This document shows, one piece after another, positions 46,706 through 55,387 of a DNA stretch of 64,000 bases. Where the stretch lies: assembly GCF_003970675.1 (NCBI RefSeq), contig NZ_CP034563.1:186001-250000 (forward strand), given 5' to 3'. The notes under the pieces were generated by a model. That model saw only the letters and a program-made list of their open reading frames with translations, made no database searches and was not told the origin of the DNA. Source of the DNA: Flammeovirga pectinis (lineage in GTDB: Bacteria; Bacteroidota; Bacteroidia; Cytophagales; Flammeovirgaceae). Every line of letters begins with the position of its first letter. The first letter of the stretch is position 1. A program made the position numbers and the translations under genes.

Positions 46706-47284
46706 TTAAACATAATATTCAACCTCATAAAGCTGGAGACCTGAGTTATTATACAGATTTGCATAAGGTGTTTGTTTTCTTGTCTTTCTGAAAAAAGCAA
46801 TTGCTTTTTCTTTATTTTTAAACCTTTTATACTTTTTTGACCAATAAACCATTGTTGCTTCAGGTATTTCTATAGGCTCAAAACAAAGGTAATTAACCAC
46901 TGCATTCCAGTCTTTAAACTCATTACTACCAAAATGCAATAAGTCTCCTTCAAACTGATTAGCACCATTAGCATGTGGTCTATCATCAATTAAGAAATCA
47001 CCTTTATTTAACTGTTTGTTGTGTGTCAATATTAATCTTTTGTTAAATTGATCTCCAAAGTGTTTTTCAATCCAAAGTCGTTTTTCTTTCCATGCATTTG
47101 GATTGGACCAAGGAGCAGTAGAAAGGAAATAAATATCAAATAGTTTCGATAATTTTTTAATGCTTGATATAGCATCTTTTATAGGTGGCATTTGCAAAAA
47201 GAAACCTGGTTCGTTTTTTAATTCTGAGGCAGTATAATCCACAGTAACACCGTCCATATCAATGTATAGAATTTGCTTATTCAT
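46706..47284 (-). CDS. 5'(3')-deoxyribonucleotidase, NT5C type
   Basis: A 192-residue HAD-superfamily phosphatase. The nucleophile and acid/base are Asp9 and Asp11 in ILYIDMDGVTVDY; motif II is FLSTAPWSNPNAW; and motif IV is LIDDRPHANGANQF, as in NT5C-type deoxyribonucleotidases. These enzymes dephosphorylate deoxyribonucleoside monophosphates and balance nucleotide pools. Cytoplasmic, normal length, single gene. No link to neighbours is evident. Confidence 0.88.
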   Translation of the reverse strand: MNKQILYIDMDGVTVDYTASELKNEPGFFLQMPPIKDAISSIKKLSKLFDIYFLSTAPWSNPNAWKEKRLWIEKHFGDQFNKRLILTHNKQLNKGDFLIDDRPHANGANQFEGDLLHFGSNEFKDWNAVVNYLCFEPIEIPEATMVYWSKKYKRFKNKEKAIAFFRKTRKQTPYANLYNNSGLQLYEVEYYV

Positions 47285-47551
47285 ATGTATTTTTTAGGTA
47301 AAAGATTTTTTAGAAGCCAGTTTAAAACCGACATTGATTAATATATGATAGTAGAACGTAAGCTAGATACGTGCTTTAAATTAATTTTGGAGATTATATG
47401 GATTTTAACCTTTTGTCTAATTGGTAACATAATTCTAAAAATTACAAACGTCTCTCGTTTGGTAGTAAATTACTTTGATTAGCGTCAATACGTACCCTCT
47501 AAAAAGATCATTTTAGTATCAAAGAAACATAGACATTCCTTAAATTTATTT

Positions 47552-49918
47552 TTAATAAATTAATTGATCTTTAAGTGCTATTTTTGGGACATTAAAGTTA
47601 TCCCAAAAGTCTTTATTGTATTTAACAGTGCCATATTGGCTATCTTGTGCTTCTTTATCATTACACTTGCTTACAATATCGTTCGTTTTGTTATAAGGTA
47701 TATAAACTTTATGATCGTTTATATTTACATCCTCCTCTAAAAATTCATTATAACCTTGTACATAATTATCCCATACTCCATAGACTACATCATACTTACC
47801 ATTGAAATTTTTATTATACTTAGTACTATAAATTCTTTCTGATAATGAAAGTTGAAGAGGTAATAAATTTTTGTCATTACGTTTATAAAGTTTGTAGAAT
47901 GCGTCTGTCATTATTTTGGGATCAGTTATATTGATGCATTTAAATTCTAAAACTGCGTAATCTATTGGATTGATAGTAATATAAAACTCTTCTTTTATAT
48001 GTGAATATCTTTGTTTTTTAGGATAGACCTTTAGCAAATAAAACCTATCATCTTCTATCAATTCAAAATTATATTTCTTAAGCTGTTTATTTTGAAAAAT
48101 TGAATTGGTAAGAATGGGGTTTGCTATATCATGATGAAACTTTTTTGCACTAAAATAGAAGCTTTTAAAAGGTTTAAAATCAAAAAGTCTATTCTCTGTA
48201 ATCATACTATTCGCTTCATTACCATAATATGAAAAATAGTATTGACCGAAATACTCATAATTATATCGAAGTTTATTATTTCTTGTGATTTTATGTCTTA
48301 CAAAAAAGTCTAAATTATAAGGCTTCAGATCATAATTTTTGTCTAAATTTTCAAGTACTTTATTAAAAATATGTTCGGCAAAATTACCTTCAGAAAAAAT
48401 TGTCAATTCATTAAGGGTAATTTCTGAAGGCTTCAAATTAAAATCTAGATTCAGTCCATTAAAAACTATTTCTTTTTTTTCATAACCACTTGAAGATAGT
48501 AATAAGGTATCACCTGGTTTAATAGAGATTTCATACTTACCATCTACATCACACACAGTTCCTGCTTGTGTCCCTTTAATTTTAAGAAGACAGAAACTAA
48601 CTGGAGTACCATCTACTTGATTCAATACTTCTCCTCTTTTATACGCTCCTGTTTTTTTTAATATTTTTGTAGAAGTTATAAGAGGGTAGCTGTTTGTTAT
48701 AAATGAGGTGTCAAATTGTATATCTTGTTTTTCCTCAATTTGGTGCATAGGTGTAATTTCTTTCTGAAAAATGATCGCATCAAATACTTCTGACCATTTT
48801 CCTTTCAAGGGCGTATATTCTATAGAAGAGGAAGAAAAAAGACTATCTTTTAGATGTGTAGTATTAAGATCAATAATTGTAATACTATCCATTTTATTAC
48901 AATCATCTTCAAATTTTCCATTATAATTTAAAACAACTCTTTTGGCTTCATTTATATCTTCAAACCAATATTTATAACTTCCTGTTCCCCCAGTATACCC
49001 AATACTAATTACTTGCTTGCCAAGTTCTTTTGCAATTTCACCACCCATAGGTTTAAAAGCTTTTATCTCCTCATTTTCAAAACTTGAGAAATCCTGTGCA
49101 AAATGAGCGGAAGCACCCCAACAGATAATCTTTGCTTTTGGGTATTTATTGGCATAATAGATTACATTTTTTGCCATTTGTAGATCTCTGGGATTAGCCA
49201 TTTTTGCTTTGAAATCTTTTTCTTCAACCTCAAAAACACCTGACTTTAGTATCAATAAATACTCTTTATAATTCTTTAAACCTTGCTGCAGAAAATCATC
49301 TCCCTCAACAAGTTTACTAAGTTTATTAATTTTAGAGATATATAGTCCTAATGGGTATTCTTTAAAAGGATAATACGCTTCATTAACTACACCATCAAAA
49401 ACATAAAAGAAACTCTCCCATTTCTCTTTATCCTCTATTGGTGTATATAATCTTAATGAATCAATAAAACTTGAATACATATGATCGGATGAAAATTGAA
49501 GATCAAATCCACCGACTTCAAGCGTCTTTTTTTGTTCTGCTAAATAATCTAATAAAGGTTGAAATTCTTCAGATTTTGTCCATACAGGAAAAATAGCATC
49601 GGATAAGTTTTCTCTATAATTTGCAGTTGAGTCAGTTCTAGAGAAAAAACCTAAATCAATAAACCCTGACTCAAATAGAATAAGATTAAACCCTTTCTTT
49701 TGATGTAAATATTTTACAAGTTCTGTGTTCGTTTTTATTACACTTCCTTCACGATGAGACATTTCACTTAAAAGAACAATTCTTTTATCTTTAACTAAAC
49801 CTGAGAAGTTTGTGATAAATTCGTCTGTCAATTTTTGAGAAAATAGTTTTGTAGATGACAAAATAGTCATAAATAAAAACAGAATGTAAACCTTGATAGT
49901 AGTTGTTGGAAAGAGCAT
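47552..49918 (-). CDS. Erythromycin-esterase-like protein fused to a carboxypeptidase-regulatory-like domain
   Basis: A 788-residue secreted protein (signal peptide about 1-28). The first ~340 residues resemble the erythromycin esterase superfamily: VLLSEMSHREGS (H55), then GFNLILFESGF (E83), and IICWGASAHFAQDFSSF near the end of the domain, as in EreA/B. A CarboxypepD-regulatory-like beta-sandwich follows (about 420-500, GEVLNQVDGTPVSFCLLKIK), then about 280 residues of beta-rich sequence that resembles the barrel-like tails of Bacteroidota surface proteins. Esterase-like members are widespread and most are not known to act on antibiotics, so resistance should not be assumed. A single leftward gene with no obvious partners. 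Confidence 0.75.
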   Translation of the reverse strand: MLFPTTTIKVYILFLFMTILSSTKLFSQKLTDEFITNFSGLVKDKRIVLLSEMSHREGSVIKTNTELVKYLHQKKGFNLILFESGFIDLGFFSRTDSTANYRENLSDAIFPVWTKSEEFQPLLDYLAEQKKTLEVGGFDLQFSSDHMYSSFIDSLRLYTPIEDKEKWESFFYVFDGVVNEAYYPFKEYPLGLYISKINKLSKLVEGDDFLQQGLKNYKEYLLILKSGVFEVEEKDFKAKMANPRDLQMAKNVIYYANKYPKAKIICWGASAHFAQDFSSFENEEIKAFKPMGGEIAKELGKQVISIGYTGGTGSYKYWFEDINEAKRVVLNYNGKFEDDCNKMDSITIIDLNTTHLKDSLFSSSSIEYTPLKGKWSEVFDAIIFQKEITPMHQIEEKQDIQFDTSFITNSYPLITSTKILKKTGAYKRGEVLNQVDGTPVSFCLLKIKGTQAGTVCDVDGKYEISIKPGDTLLLSSSGYEKKEIVFNGLNLDFNLKPSEITLNELTIFSEGNFAEHIFNKVLENLDKNYDLKPYNLDFFVRHKITRNNKLRYNYEYFGQYYFSYYGNEANSMITENRLFDFKPFKSFYFSAKKFHHDIANPILTNSIFQNKQLKKYNFELIEDDRFYLLKVYPKKQRYSHIKEEFYITINPIDYAVLEFKCINITDPKIMTDAFYKLYKRNDKNLLPLQLSLSERIYSTKYNKNFNGKYDVVYGVWDNYVQGYNEFLEEDVNINDHKVYIPYNKTNDIVSKCNDKEAQDSQYGTVKYNKDFWDNFNVPKIALKDQLIY

Positions 49919-49982
49919 TATATTTATAAAATAGTCAGTTATGTAGTATTGTTATAGCATGGAATGTATTACTGCTCGAAAA

Positions 49983-50105
49983 TCACCTCATAAAGGTGCC
50001 ATATTCATACCTCATTTGAAAAATTCTAATAACCACATAAAAAGTGAATGCACCTATTAGAAGTTGCTTAAAGATATCTTTTTTAGAATTGTTTTTAGTT
50101 TTCAT
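49983..50105 (-). CDS. Small membrane protein, 40 residues
   Basis: The frame starts MKTKNNSKKDIFKQLLIGAF and continues with one hydrophobic helix (about residues 14-29) and a tail ending YEYGTFMR. It lies 64 bases upstream of the esterase-like gene's start on the same strand. The basic N-terminus and single helix suggest a real tiny membrane protein, but nothing else supports it. Function is unknown. Confidence 0.4.
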   Translation of the reverse strand: MKTKNNSKKDIFKQLLIGAFTFYVVIRIFQMRYEYGTFMR

Positions 50106-50349
50106 TTTAATCTTAATTTTTGAATGTTAATCATGCATCATAATCGTACTAGTAATGCATTGACACAAGTATAATATATTGATTTTTAGTAAAAAACCAT
50201 TGTATAATGTTAGGGGCGTTTTAACTATTGAAATTACTACTTTAAAATTTAAATTATCTAGTAATAAGATGTTTACCTATAATGTAAAGTTTGTTTATGT
50301 AGGGGATCTTAGAAAATTTTTGATGCCAATATTATAGAATTAAAGTCAC

Positions 50350-50529
50350 TTATTTTTCAATTTCTCCAATCCAGCTAAATCTCTGATCTTTAAGGTAAGC
50401 TTCAATAATTTTATTTGCCTTATCCTCCGAGCAGTCTATGAATTCTACGATCATTTCACTCTTTTTTACAGTGTCATTATCACTCGTAAGTATTTTTCTG
50501 ATACCGCTAATTTTTTCTTTACTTTCCAT
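50350..50529 (-). CDS. Small helical protein, 59 residues, unknown function
   Basis: A complete frame (ATG at 50529, TAA at 50350) encodes MESKEKISGIRKILTSDNDT and a helical, charged remainder ending KDQRFSWIGEIEK. It has no membrane or signal segment. The composition (Lys/Glu-rich, no low-complexity) is protein-like. I do not recognise it. It is downstream of the hypothetical lipoprotein gene but beyond its terminator, so it has its own promoter or is read independently. Confidence 0.55.
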   Translation of the reverse strand: MESKEKISGIRKILTSDNDTVKKSEMIVEFIDCSEDKANKIIEAYLKDQRFSWIGEIEK

Positions 50530-50589
50530 TTTTTTAATTTATATGAATTACAAATATACAGTTACCTATTGAGCATTAATACTCTTAAG

Positions 50590-50626
50590 CAAAAAAACAC
50601 CTACATAATCTTTAATTACGTAGGTG
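50590..50626 (-). terminator. Terminator of the lipoprotein gene
   Basis: CACCTACATAAT (50598-50609) and ATTACGTAGGTG (50615-50626) pair with one mismatch, with an A-run at 50591-50597 (T-run on the minus strand). Confidence 0.85.
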
Positions 50627-50649
50627 CTTGGTATAAATTTTAATTTCTA

Positions 50650-51849
50650 TTAGTACGTCAATAGTTTAACATATCTACTCACTCGCTCACCAGAAGACAG
50701 GTTCTTATCTACAGATCTAGTAACTTTCGTTACTGGATTATATTCCGTAGTTTTGCTTGAATCACTTGTATCTTCTTCAGAGGTTGCATAGAATTTATCT
50801 CTTAAAAAATTAAAATAACTAAGCGTTAATTGATTGAGAGTAAATGTAGTATTAGTGGTTTCAATAGTATACATTTCTTTTAAAAATGCTACCGATGGTC
50901 TTTGTACAGTTTGCGTTACACCTCGTATTTCTACAGTCTGATCTCCAGATGTCCATGTAGCAGTAGTAGAATATTCTAAAAGAGACCCTAAAGTTATTAC
51001 TTTGGATGAAGGGTCTATTTTATACACTAGATAACTTGCTGTTAAGATATTTGTAGTTATATCTGTAATATACTCATCTGGTTGAATTGGAAATAAATCT
51101 CCTACTTCTGGAATTGTTGTCGTTACTTCAAAAGTTTCTGATTTAACTTCTTCATTATCATCATAAATAGCATAAATTCTAACATAATATTTAGTACTTA
51201 CAGACAACTCTATAGCATTTGCCGAAATTGAATTTTGGTAAATAAGATCTTCATCTTCTATTGATTTAGAAGAATTTGTAAACTCTTTATTAATAGAATA
51301 TTCTAATCCATACGTTGTTGGTATTTCACCTATTAAAACTATATCTGCTCCAATTCTTACACTCACATAATCATAAGCATTTGTTAATGTACTTAGGTTT
51401 GAAAAAGTTAAAGCTCTTTGATCGTGCAAAATAGTTGCAGATGGTGTGAGTTTTTGAGAAGTACCATAATAAATTACCCCATCATTTCCTTTCACATAGG
51501 TATTTATATAATAAGTTACAGTTCTATCCATATTATCATATGAATGAGAAAAAGTAGCATCAGTTGTATTCAGATTAACAGATAAACTAGTATTATCATC
51601 AATTTTACCATCTACAAGAGTAGATAATAAAATACCACTTTCTTCTACTTCATTACTAATATTATCTGCGTAATTTCCATTAACAGTAATATTAAAAGAT
51701 TCATATTCATTTAATACAAACCCAATACTATCTATCGTAATATTTGTAAGATATGGTTCTGGAGTTGGTGTTACATCTGGATCGTCATTATCATTACAAG
51801 AAAAAAATGATATCATGAACAATAGCGGAATACTATACTTTAATTTCAT
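50650..51849 (-). CDS. Large lipoprotein with beta-sandwich-like repeats, unknown function
   Basis: A 399-residue lipoprotein (acylated Cys about residue 18 in ISFFSCNDND) with an acidic DND-x-DPDVTPTPEP linker. Two stretches of about 100 residues (about 35-130 and 140-240) have the alternating strands and YYINTYVKGNDGVIYYGTSQ / YYVRIYAIYDDNEEVKSETF wording common in fibronectin-type-III-like modules. The C-terminal part is less regular. I cannot assign a family. It stands alone with its own terminator. A surface or periplasmic binding role is possible. Confidence 0.6.
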   Translation of the reverse strand: MKLKYSIPLLFMISFFSCNDNDDPDVTPTPEPYLTNITIDSIGFVLNEYESFNITVNGNYADNISNEVEESGILLSTLVDGKIDDNTSLSVNLNTTDATFSHSYDNMDRTVTYYINTYVKGNDGVIYYGTSQKLTPSATILHDQRALTFSNLSTLTNAYDYVSVRIGADIVLIGEIPTTYGLEYSINKEFTNSSKSIEDEDLIYQNSISANAIELSVSTKYYVRIYAIYDDNEEVKSETFEVTTTIPEVGDLFPIQPDEYITDITTNILTASYLVYKIDPSSKVITLGSLLEYSTTATWTSGDQTVEIRGVTQTVQRPSVAFLKEMYTIETTNTTFTLNQLTLSYFNFLRDKFYATSEEDTSDSSKTTEYNPVTKVTRSVDKNLSSGERVSRYVKLLTY

Positions 51850-52063
51850 AGGTTTATAATATTGAGTAATAATAAAAATAGGTTGACTCTTTGATTAGGC
51901 TGTTAAATACAAATCATAAATGAAATGCACACTTTAGATTGCTTATCACCAATTTAGTAGATTAAATTATAAGGTGATTAAAGAAAATAGGAATTCGATC
52001 TTATAGTAGAATTAATTATTAAAAAAGTTCAATGTTTTAGAAATGTGCTTAAAATTATTGCAT

Positions 52064-52100
52064 AAAAAAAGAGGATCAAGTAAATAAATTACTTGTCCTC
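52064..52100 (-). terminator. Terminator of the second PUL's last genes
   Basis: GAGGATCAAGTAA (52071-52083) pairs with TTACTTGTCCTC (52089-52100) with one bulge, preceded by an A-run at 52064-52070 (T-run on the minus strand). Confidence 0.8.
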
Positions 52101-52123
52101 CTTCAAAAAAACTACGCTAATAA

Positions 52124-53569
52124 TTACAATATTTTCAACCCTTGAATAAATTTATAGAGTTTCTTAAATTCTTCATTATCTTTTAAAAGAGGGTTATTTT
52201 TTAATGCATCAAGTACTTTTATGGGATCTCTTTCCTCATAATTAAATGATGTAGAAATATCGTTATCCTTATTCTTTAAGTTGGTTGTTTTTCCAAGAAT
52301 TATTCTTGCTGTAGTCTGGTTCCTAACAATGTTCTTTTCAAAAATTGTTTTATCAGGATACTTCTTTCCCCAATCATTAAACTCTATCAAATCATTTTCC
52401 ATTTCAGGAATTTCTTTGTTTGGAATAATCACAATATTATGATGAATATCTGTATTTTCTAATGGCCCAGTTACATGAAAAGTAGGAGCAAAATACCTTT
52501 TGTTGTGTGCCTTGTACGGGCGTATTCCATCGTTGATACTAAGATTATATTTTACAATTGTATTTACTGTTCCATTGTTTAATGGTTCCCCTAGAGAAAA
52601 TCCGTTATTACAAATTAAAATAAAACCGCCCCAGTTATTATAACTTAGGTTGTATTGAATTGTGGTATTAAAACAATTGTAATCAGAATCATATCCTTGT
52701 CCATCCCATTTTGCTCTATGATCACTAACGCTATTAAATTGAATAACCGTATTATCGCTACTCCATGGCCAAATTCCTGCAGCTGCATCTCCGACAGGCA
52801 TAGAGTCAATGCCTTTTCTTATTACATTGTACTCTATCAGCGTACCGTCTGTTGCAATTGGAACAATACCATCACCAGGAATATTCTCTATTAAATTTCC
52901 TCGAATTACCACTTGTAAACTTGGGTGCCATTCTGTACGTTTTGCATACCCTTTAGAGTTAATTGCATTACGTTCGCAATGGTGCATAAAGTTATTAAGT
53001 ATCTGTAGATCAATAAAACGAGTTTTCACTTTATTACCCATATTTTGCCAAAGAATTGCAGAACCACCCCCTTTCTTTTTCTCAAAAAGTCCGTTCACAT
53101 CAAAAATTTCAAGACCTTCTAAAACAATATGATGACAATCTCCAAAGTCTTCAGCACGCACAATTACACCTCTTCTTTTGCCTTTTCGTTCTGCTCCTTT
53201 GTTAGTTATTTTAAGATTTCTCACCTCAAAATACTCTACATTATATAAAAGTAACGTGGCTTCTTTTTTTCCTTTTCCATTGATCTGTGGATGTTCACCC
53301 TTTCCGTAGCGATCAATTTTAATTACATCTTCTTTTGTACCAGAACCTTGTGGTTTTAACTGACCGTTGTACGATGTTCCTGCTGCAAATAAAACAGCAT
53401 CTCCGGGTTGTAATACTTTTTGATTTACCTTCCAGAGAGATTTCCAAGCTTTCTTTTTTGATGTACCCTCATTTTTATCATTCCCATTTGCTGCATCCAC
53501 ATAATAATTAGTGGCTGAAACTAAAGAAGATAGCAGCATAAAAATGCCAAGTAAGTTTACTATTTTCAT
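52124..53569 (-). CDS. Secreted right-handed beta-helix protein (candidate polysaccharide lyase/hydrolase)
   Basis: A 481-residue protein with a signal peptide (about 1-19). It opens with YYVDAANGNDKNEGTSKKKA, the N-terminal cap of right-handed parallel beta-helix proteins, and continues in rungs rich in NN and I/V. QYNLSYNNWGGFILI and KYNLSINDGIRPYKAH match motifs in the two other beta-helix proteins of this window. It has no T9SS tail, so it is probably periplasmic. It is 23 bases downstream of a sulfatase gene, and the two form a unit. Substrate and reaction are not known. Confidence 0.8.
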   Translation of the reverse strand: MKIVNLLGIFMLLSSLVSATNYYVDAANGNDKNEGTSKKKAWKSLWKVNQKVLQPGDAVLFAAGTSYNGQLKPQGSGTKEDVIKIDRYGKGEHPQINGKGKKEATLLLYNVEYFEVRNLKITNKGAERKGKRRGVIVRAEDFGDCHHIVLEGLEIFDVNGLFEKKKGGGSAILWQNMGNKVKTRFIDLQILNNFMHHCERNAINSKGYAKRTEWHPSLQVVIRGNLIENIPGDGIVPIATDGTLIEYNVIRKGIDSMPVGDAAAGIWPWSSDNTVIQFNSVSDHRAKWDGQGYDSDYNCFNTTIQYNLSYNNWGGFILICNNGFSLGEPLNNGTVNTIVKYNLSINDGIRPYKAHNKRYFAPTFHVTGPLENTDIHHNIVIIPNKEIPEMENDLIEFNDWGKKYPDKTIFEKNIVRNQTTARIILGKTTNLKNKDNDISTSFNYEERDPIKVLDALKNNPLLKDNEEFKKLYKFIQGLKIL

Positions 53570-53592
53570 AATTGATGTATTTGAAAAAAGGT

Positions 53593-55020
53593 TTATAACA
53601 CATTACCTGGCTTGTTCCAAACAACAGTTTTTAGTTTCCCTTCAAACTCATTGATTAACTTATTATATTTCTTGTTAGCAGCCAAATTGTTCCATTCGTA
53701 AGGATCTTTCTTTAAATCATAAAGTAAATATTCTCCTTCTTTAGTAATTGTAAATCTATATTGATCTGTTACTAAACCGTAGCTTTCTTGGGCACAAGTA
53801 TACACTAAATCTTCCCAATCTACTTTCTCTCCTTTTAATAAAGGCACTAGGCTTTTACCATGCAATTGGGTTCCTTCAGCCATTTCAGACTCCGTTAAAG
53901 CCATTAATGTTGGATAGATATCAATGTTTTGAACCAAATTTTCTATTACTTTAGGCGTTTTAGAATGAGGCATTTTTATAATCAAAGGACTTCTTAATGC
54001 AACATTGTACCCTGTGTTTTTTCTCCATTTCCCATGGTCTGTAAGGTGGTATCCGTGGTCTCCCCAAACTACAATAATGGTATTATCATATACTCCTTCT
54101 TCTTTTAAGGCTTTAATTACTTTGCCCATTTGTGCATCGGCATAAGTAGTACTTGCCATATATCCCCGAATTAATTTTTGAGCTGTTTCATCAGATACTC
54201 CTTCGTTCCAAACTTCGCTTCCTTTTCTTCCGCCAAAGGGCTCATTCGACATATCTTTTTTAGCATCTTTAGGAAGGTAAGCCAACTTACCCGCATCTTC
54301 TGGATACATATCAAAATATTTCTTTGGTGCTACCCACGGCATATGAGGTCTTGCAAAACCACAAGCAATCATGAAAGGTTTACTTTTATCTCTCTTCCTT
54401 TTAATATATGAAACTACATCGTCTGCAACTTTACCATCATTTAGCATATTATCTGGGCAATCTACAGAAGCATACATTAAAGATCCTGGTCCAGAACCTT
54501 TTTCATGATAGATATCTATCTGATCTTGTCTACCACCAATTTCTACAATTCTTTTTTCAATTTCTGGGCCTCCATCATGGTATTCACTCGTCCAATATTT
54601 ACCTGCAATATCCCAAGAAGATTTATCTCCACCAGGTACTTTTCCATGGTATAACTTTCCTCTAGTTGCCGTCCAATAGCCGTTGTCTCTTAACTGCCCC
54701 GGCCATGTTTTTTGCATTGCAATCATTTTAGGGAAAGTTATTTTTTGTCCTTTAGGTGCCCATTTATTATCAAAACGAACTCCTGTAAGCATTGCTGCTC
54801 TAGATGGTAAACACAAAGGATAACTCACATAAGCTCTATTAAAGCGAACCGCTTGATCTGCCAATAAATCAATGTTAGGTGTATGAGGCTCTGGCTCTCC
54901 ATAGGCGCCTATTAATGGCCTTAGATCATCATAGGCAATAAATAAAATGTTCGGTTTATCTTGTCCGTAAGTAATAAGACTAGCGCCAAAGAGTAATAAT
55001 AAAATGTAATACGTTTTCAT
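53593..55020 (-). CDS. Secreted sulfatase, iduronate-2-sulfatase-like (type I)
   Basis: A 475-residue enzyme with a signal peptide (about 1-20, ending YGQ). It begins KPNILFIAYDDLRPLIGAYG, as in iduronate-2-sulfatase-like proteins. The formylglycine site is C70 in LCLPSRAAMLTG. ARPHMPWVAPKKYFDMY and WGDHGYHL are also typical of that group. It starts a separate transcription unit: the 367-base gap upstream ends at the GH2 stop and contains an inverted repeat near its own start. It probably removes sulfate from a uronic-acid or galactose residue; the group includes many marine glycan sulfatases, so the mammalian name should not be taken literally. Confidence 0.9.
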   Translation of the reverse strand: MKTYYILLLLFGASLITYGQDKPNILFIAYDDLRPLIGAYGEPEPHTPNIDLLADQAVRFNRAYVSYPLCLPSRAAMLTGVRFDNKWAPKGQKITFPKMIAMQKTWPGQLRDNGYWTATRGKLYHGKVPGGDKSSWDIAGKYWTSEYHDGGPEIEKRIVEIGGRQDQIDIYHEKGSGPGSLMYASVDCPDNMLNDGKVADDVVSYIKRKRDKSKPFMIACGFARPHMPWVAPKKYFDMYPEDAGKLAYLPKDAKKDMSNEPFGGRKGSEVWNEGVSDETAQKLIRGYMASTTYADAQMGKVIKALKEEGVYDNTIIVVWGDHGYHLTDHGKWRKNTGYNVALRSPLIIKMPHSKTPKVIENLVQNIDIYPTLMALTESEMAEGTQLHGKSLVPLLKGEKVDWEDLVYTCAQESYGLVTDQYRFTITKEGEYLLYDLKKDPYEWNNLAANKKYNKLINEFEGKLKTVVWNKPGNVL

Positions 55021-55387
55021 TTTTAGTCTGTTTAATTCATTTCAAAAAGTGTAACAAACACTGTGTTAAAACAACACAGTGTCCAATTACCTTAAATAGT
55101 CACTTCATCATCATGCAATATTTTGATGAATTTGTAGTATTCACACAAACAGATTCCATTGCTCCATTATAGAGAAATACTGTTGTTTATTTGTTTCAAT
55201 AATTATGTAGTTATCAATCATTTAAAATGATATCACCACTTATTTCCCATTAGTAAAAATAATAACGAATGCCGAAAATTTCCTCTTCTACATTCGTTAT
55301 TGAGATTGTTTCTGTATAAAAACTAACTTGTACTAAAAATTGAATAATTTACACATGGGTAAAACATTACCCTATTCAATGTTTTAC
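55021..55387 (-). promoter_or_regulatory. Intergenic region with inverted repeats upstream of the sulfatase
   Basis: ACACTGTGTT (55058-55067) and AACACAGTGT (55073-55082) are a perfect 10-bp inverted repeat with a 5-base spacer, 38 bases before the ATG at 55020, a candidate operator or leader hairpin. AATAACGAATG / CATTCGTTATT (55261-55271, 55291-55301) is probably the terminator of the GH2 gene. A third hairpin GTAAAACATT / AATGTTTTAC (55359-55368, 55378-55387) abuts the GH2 stop. No gene is seen. Confidence 0.6.

Noticed and set aside
47552-49918. Macrolide-resistance gene call for the erythromycin-esterase-like protein
   Set aside because: The domain is only superfamily-level similar, is fused to other domains, and has no resistance context.
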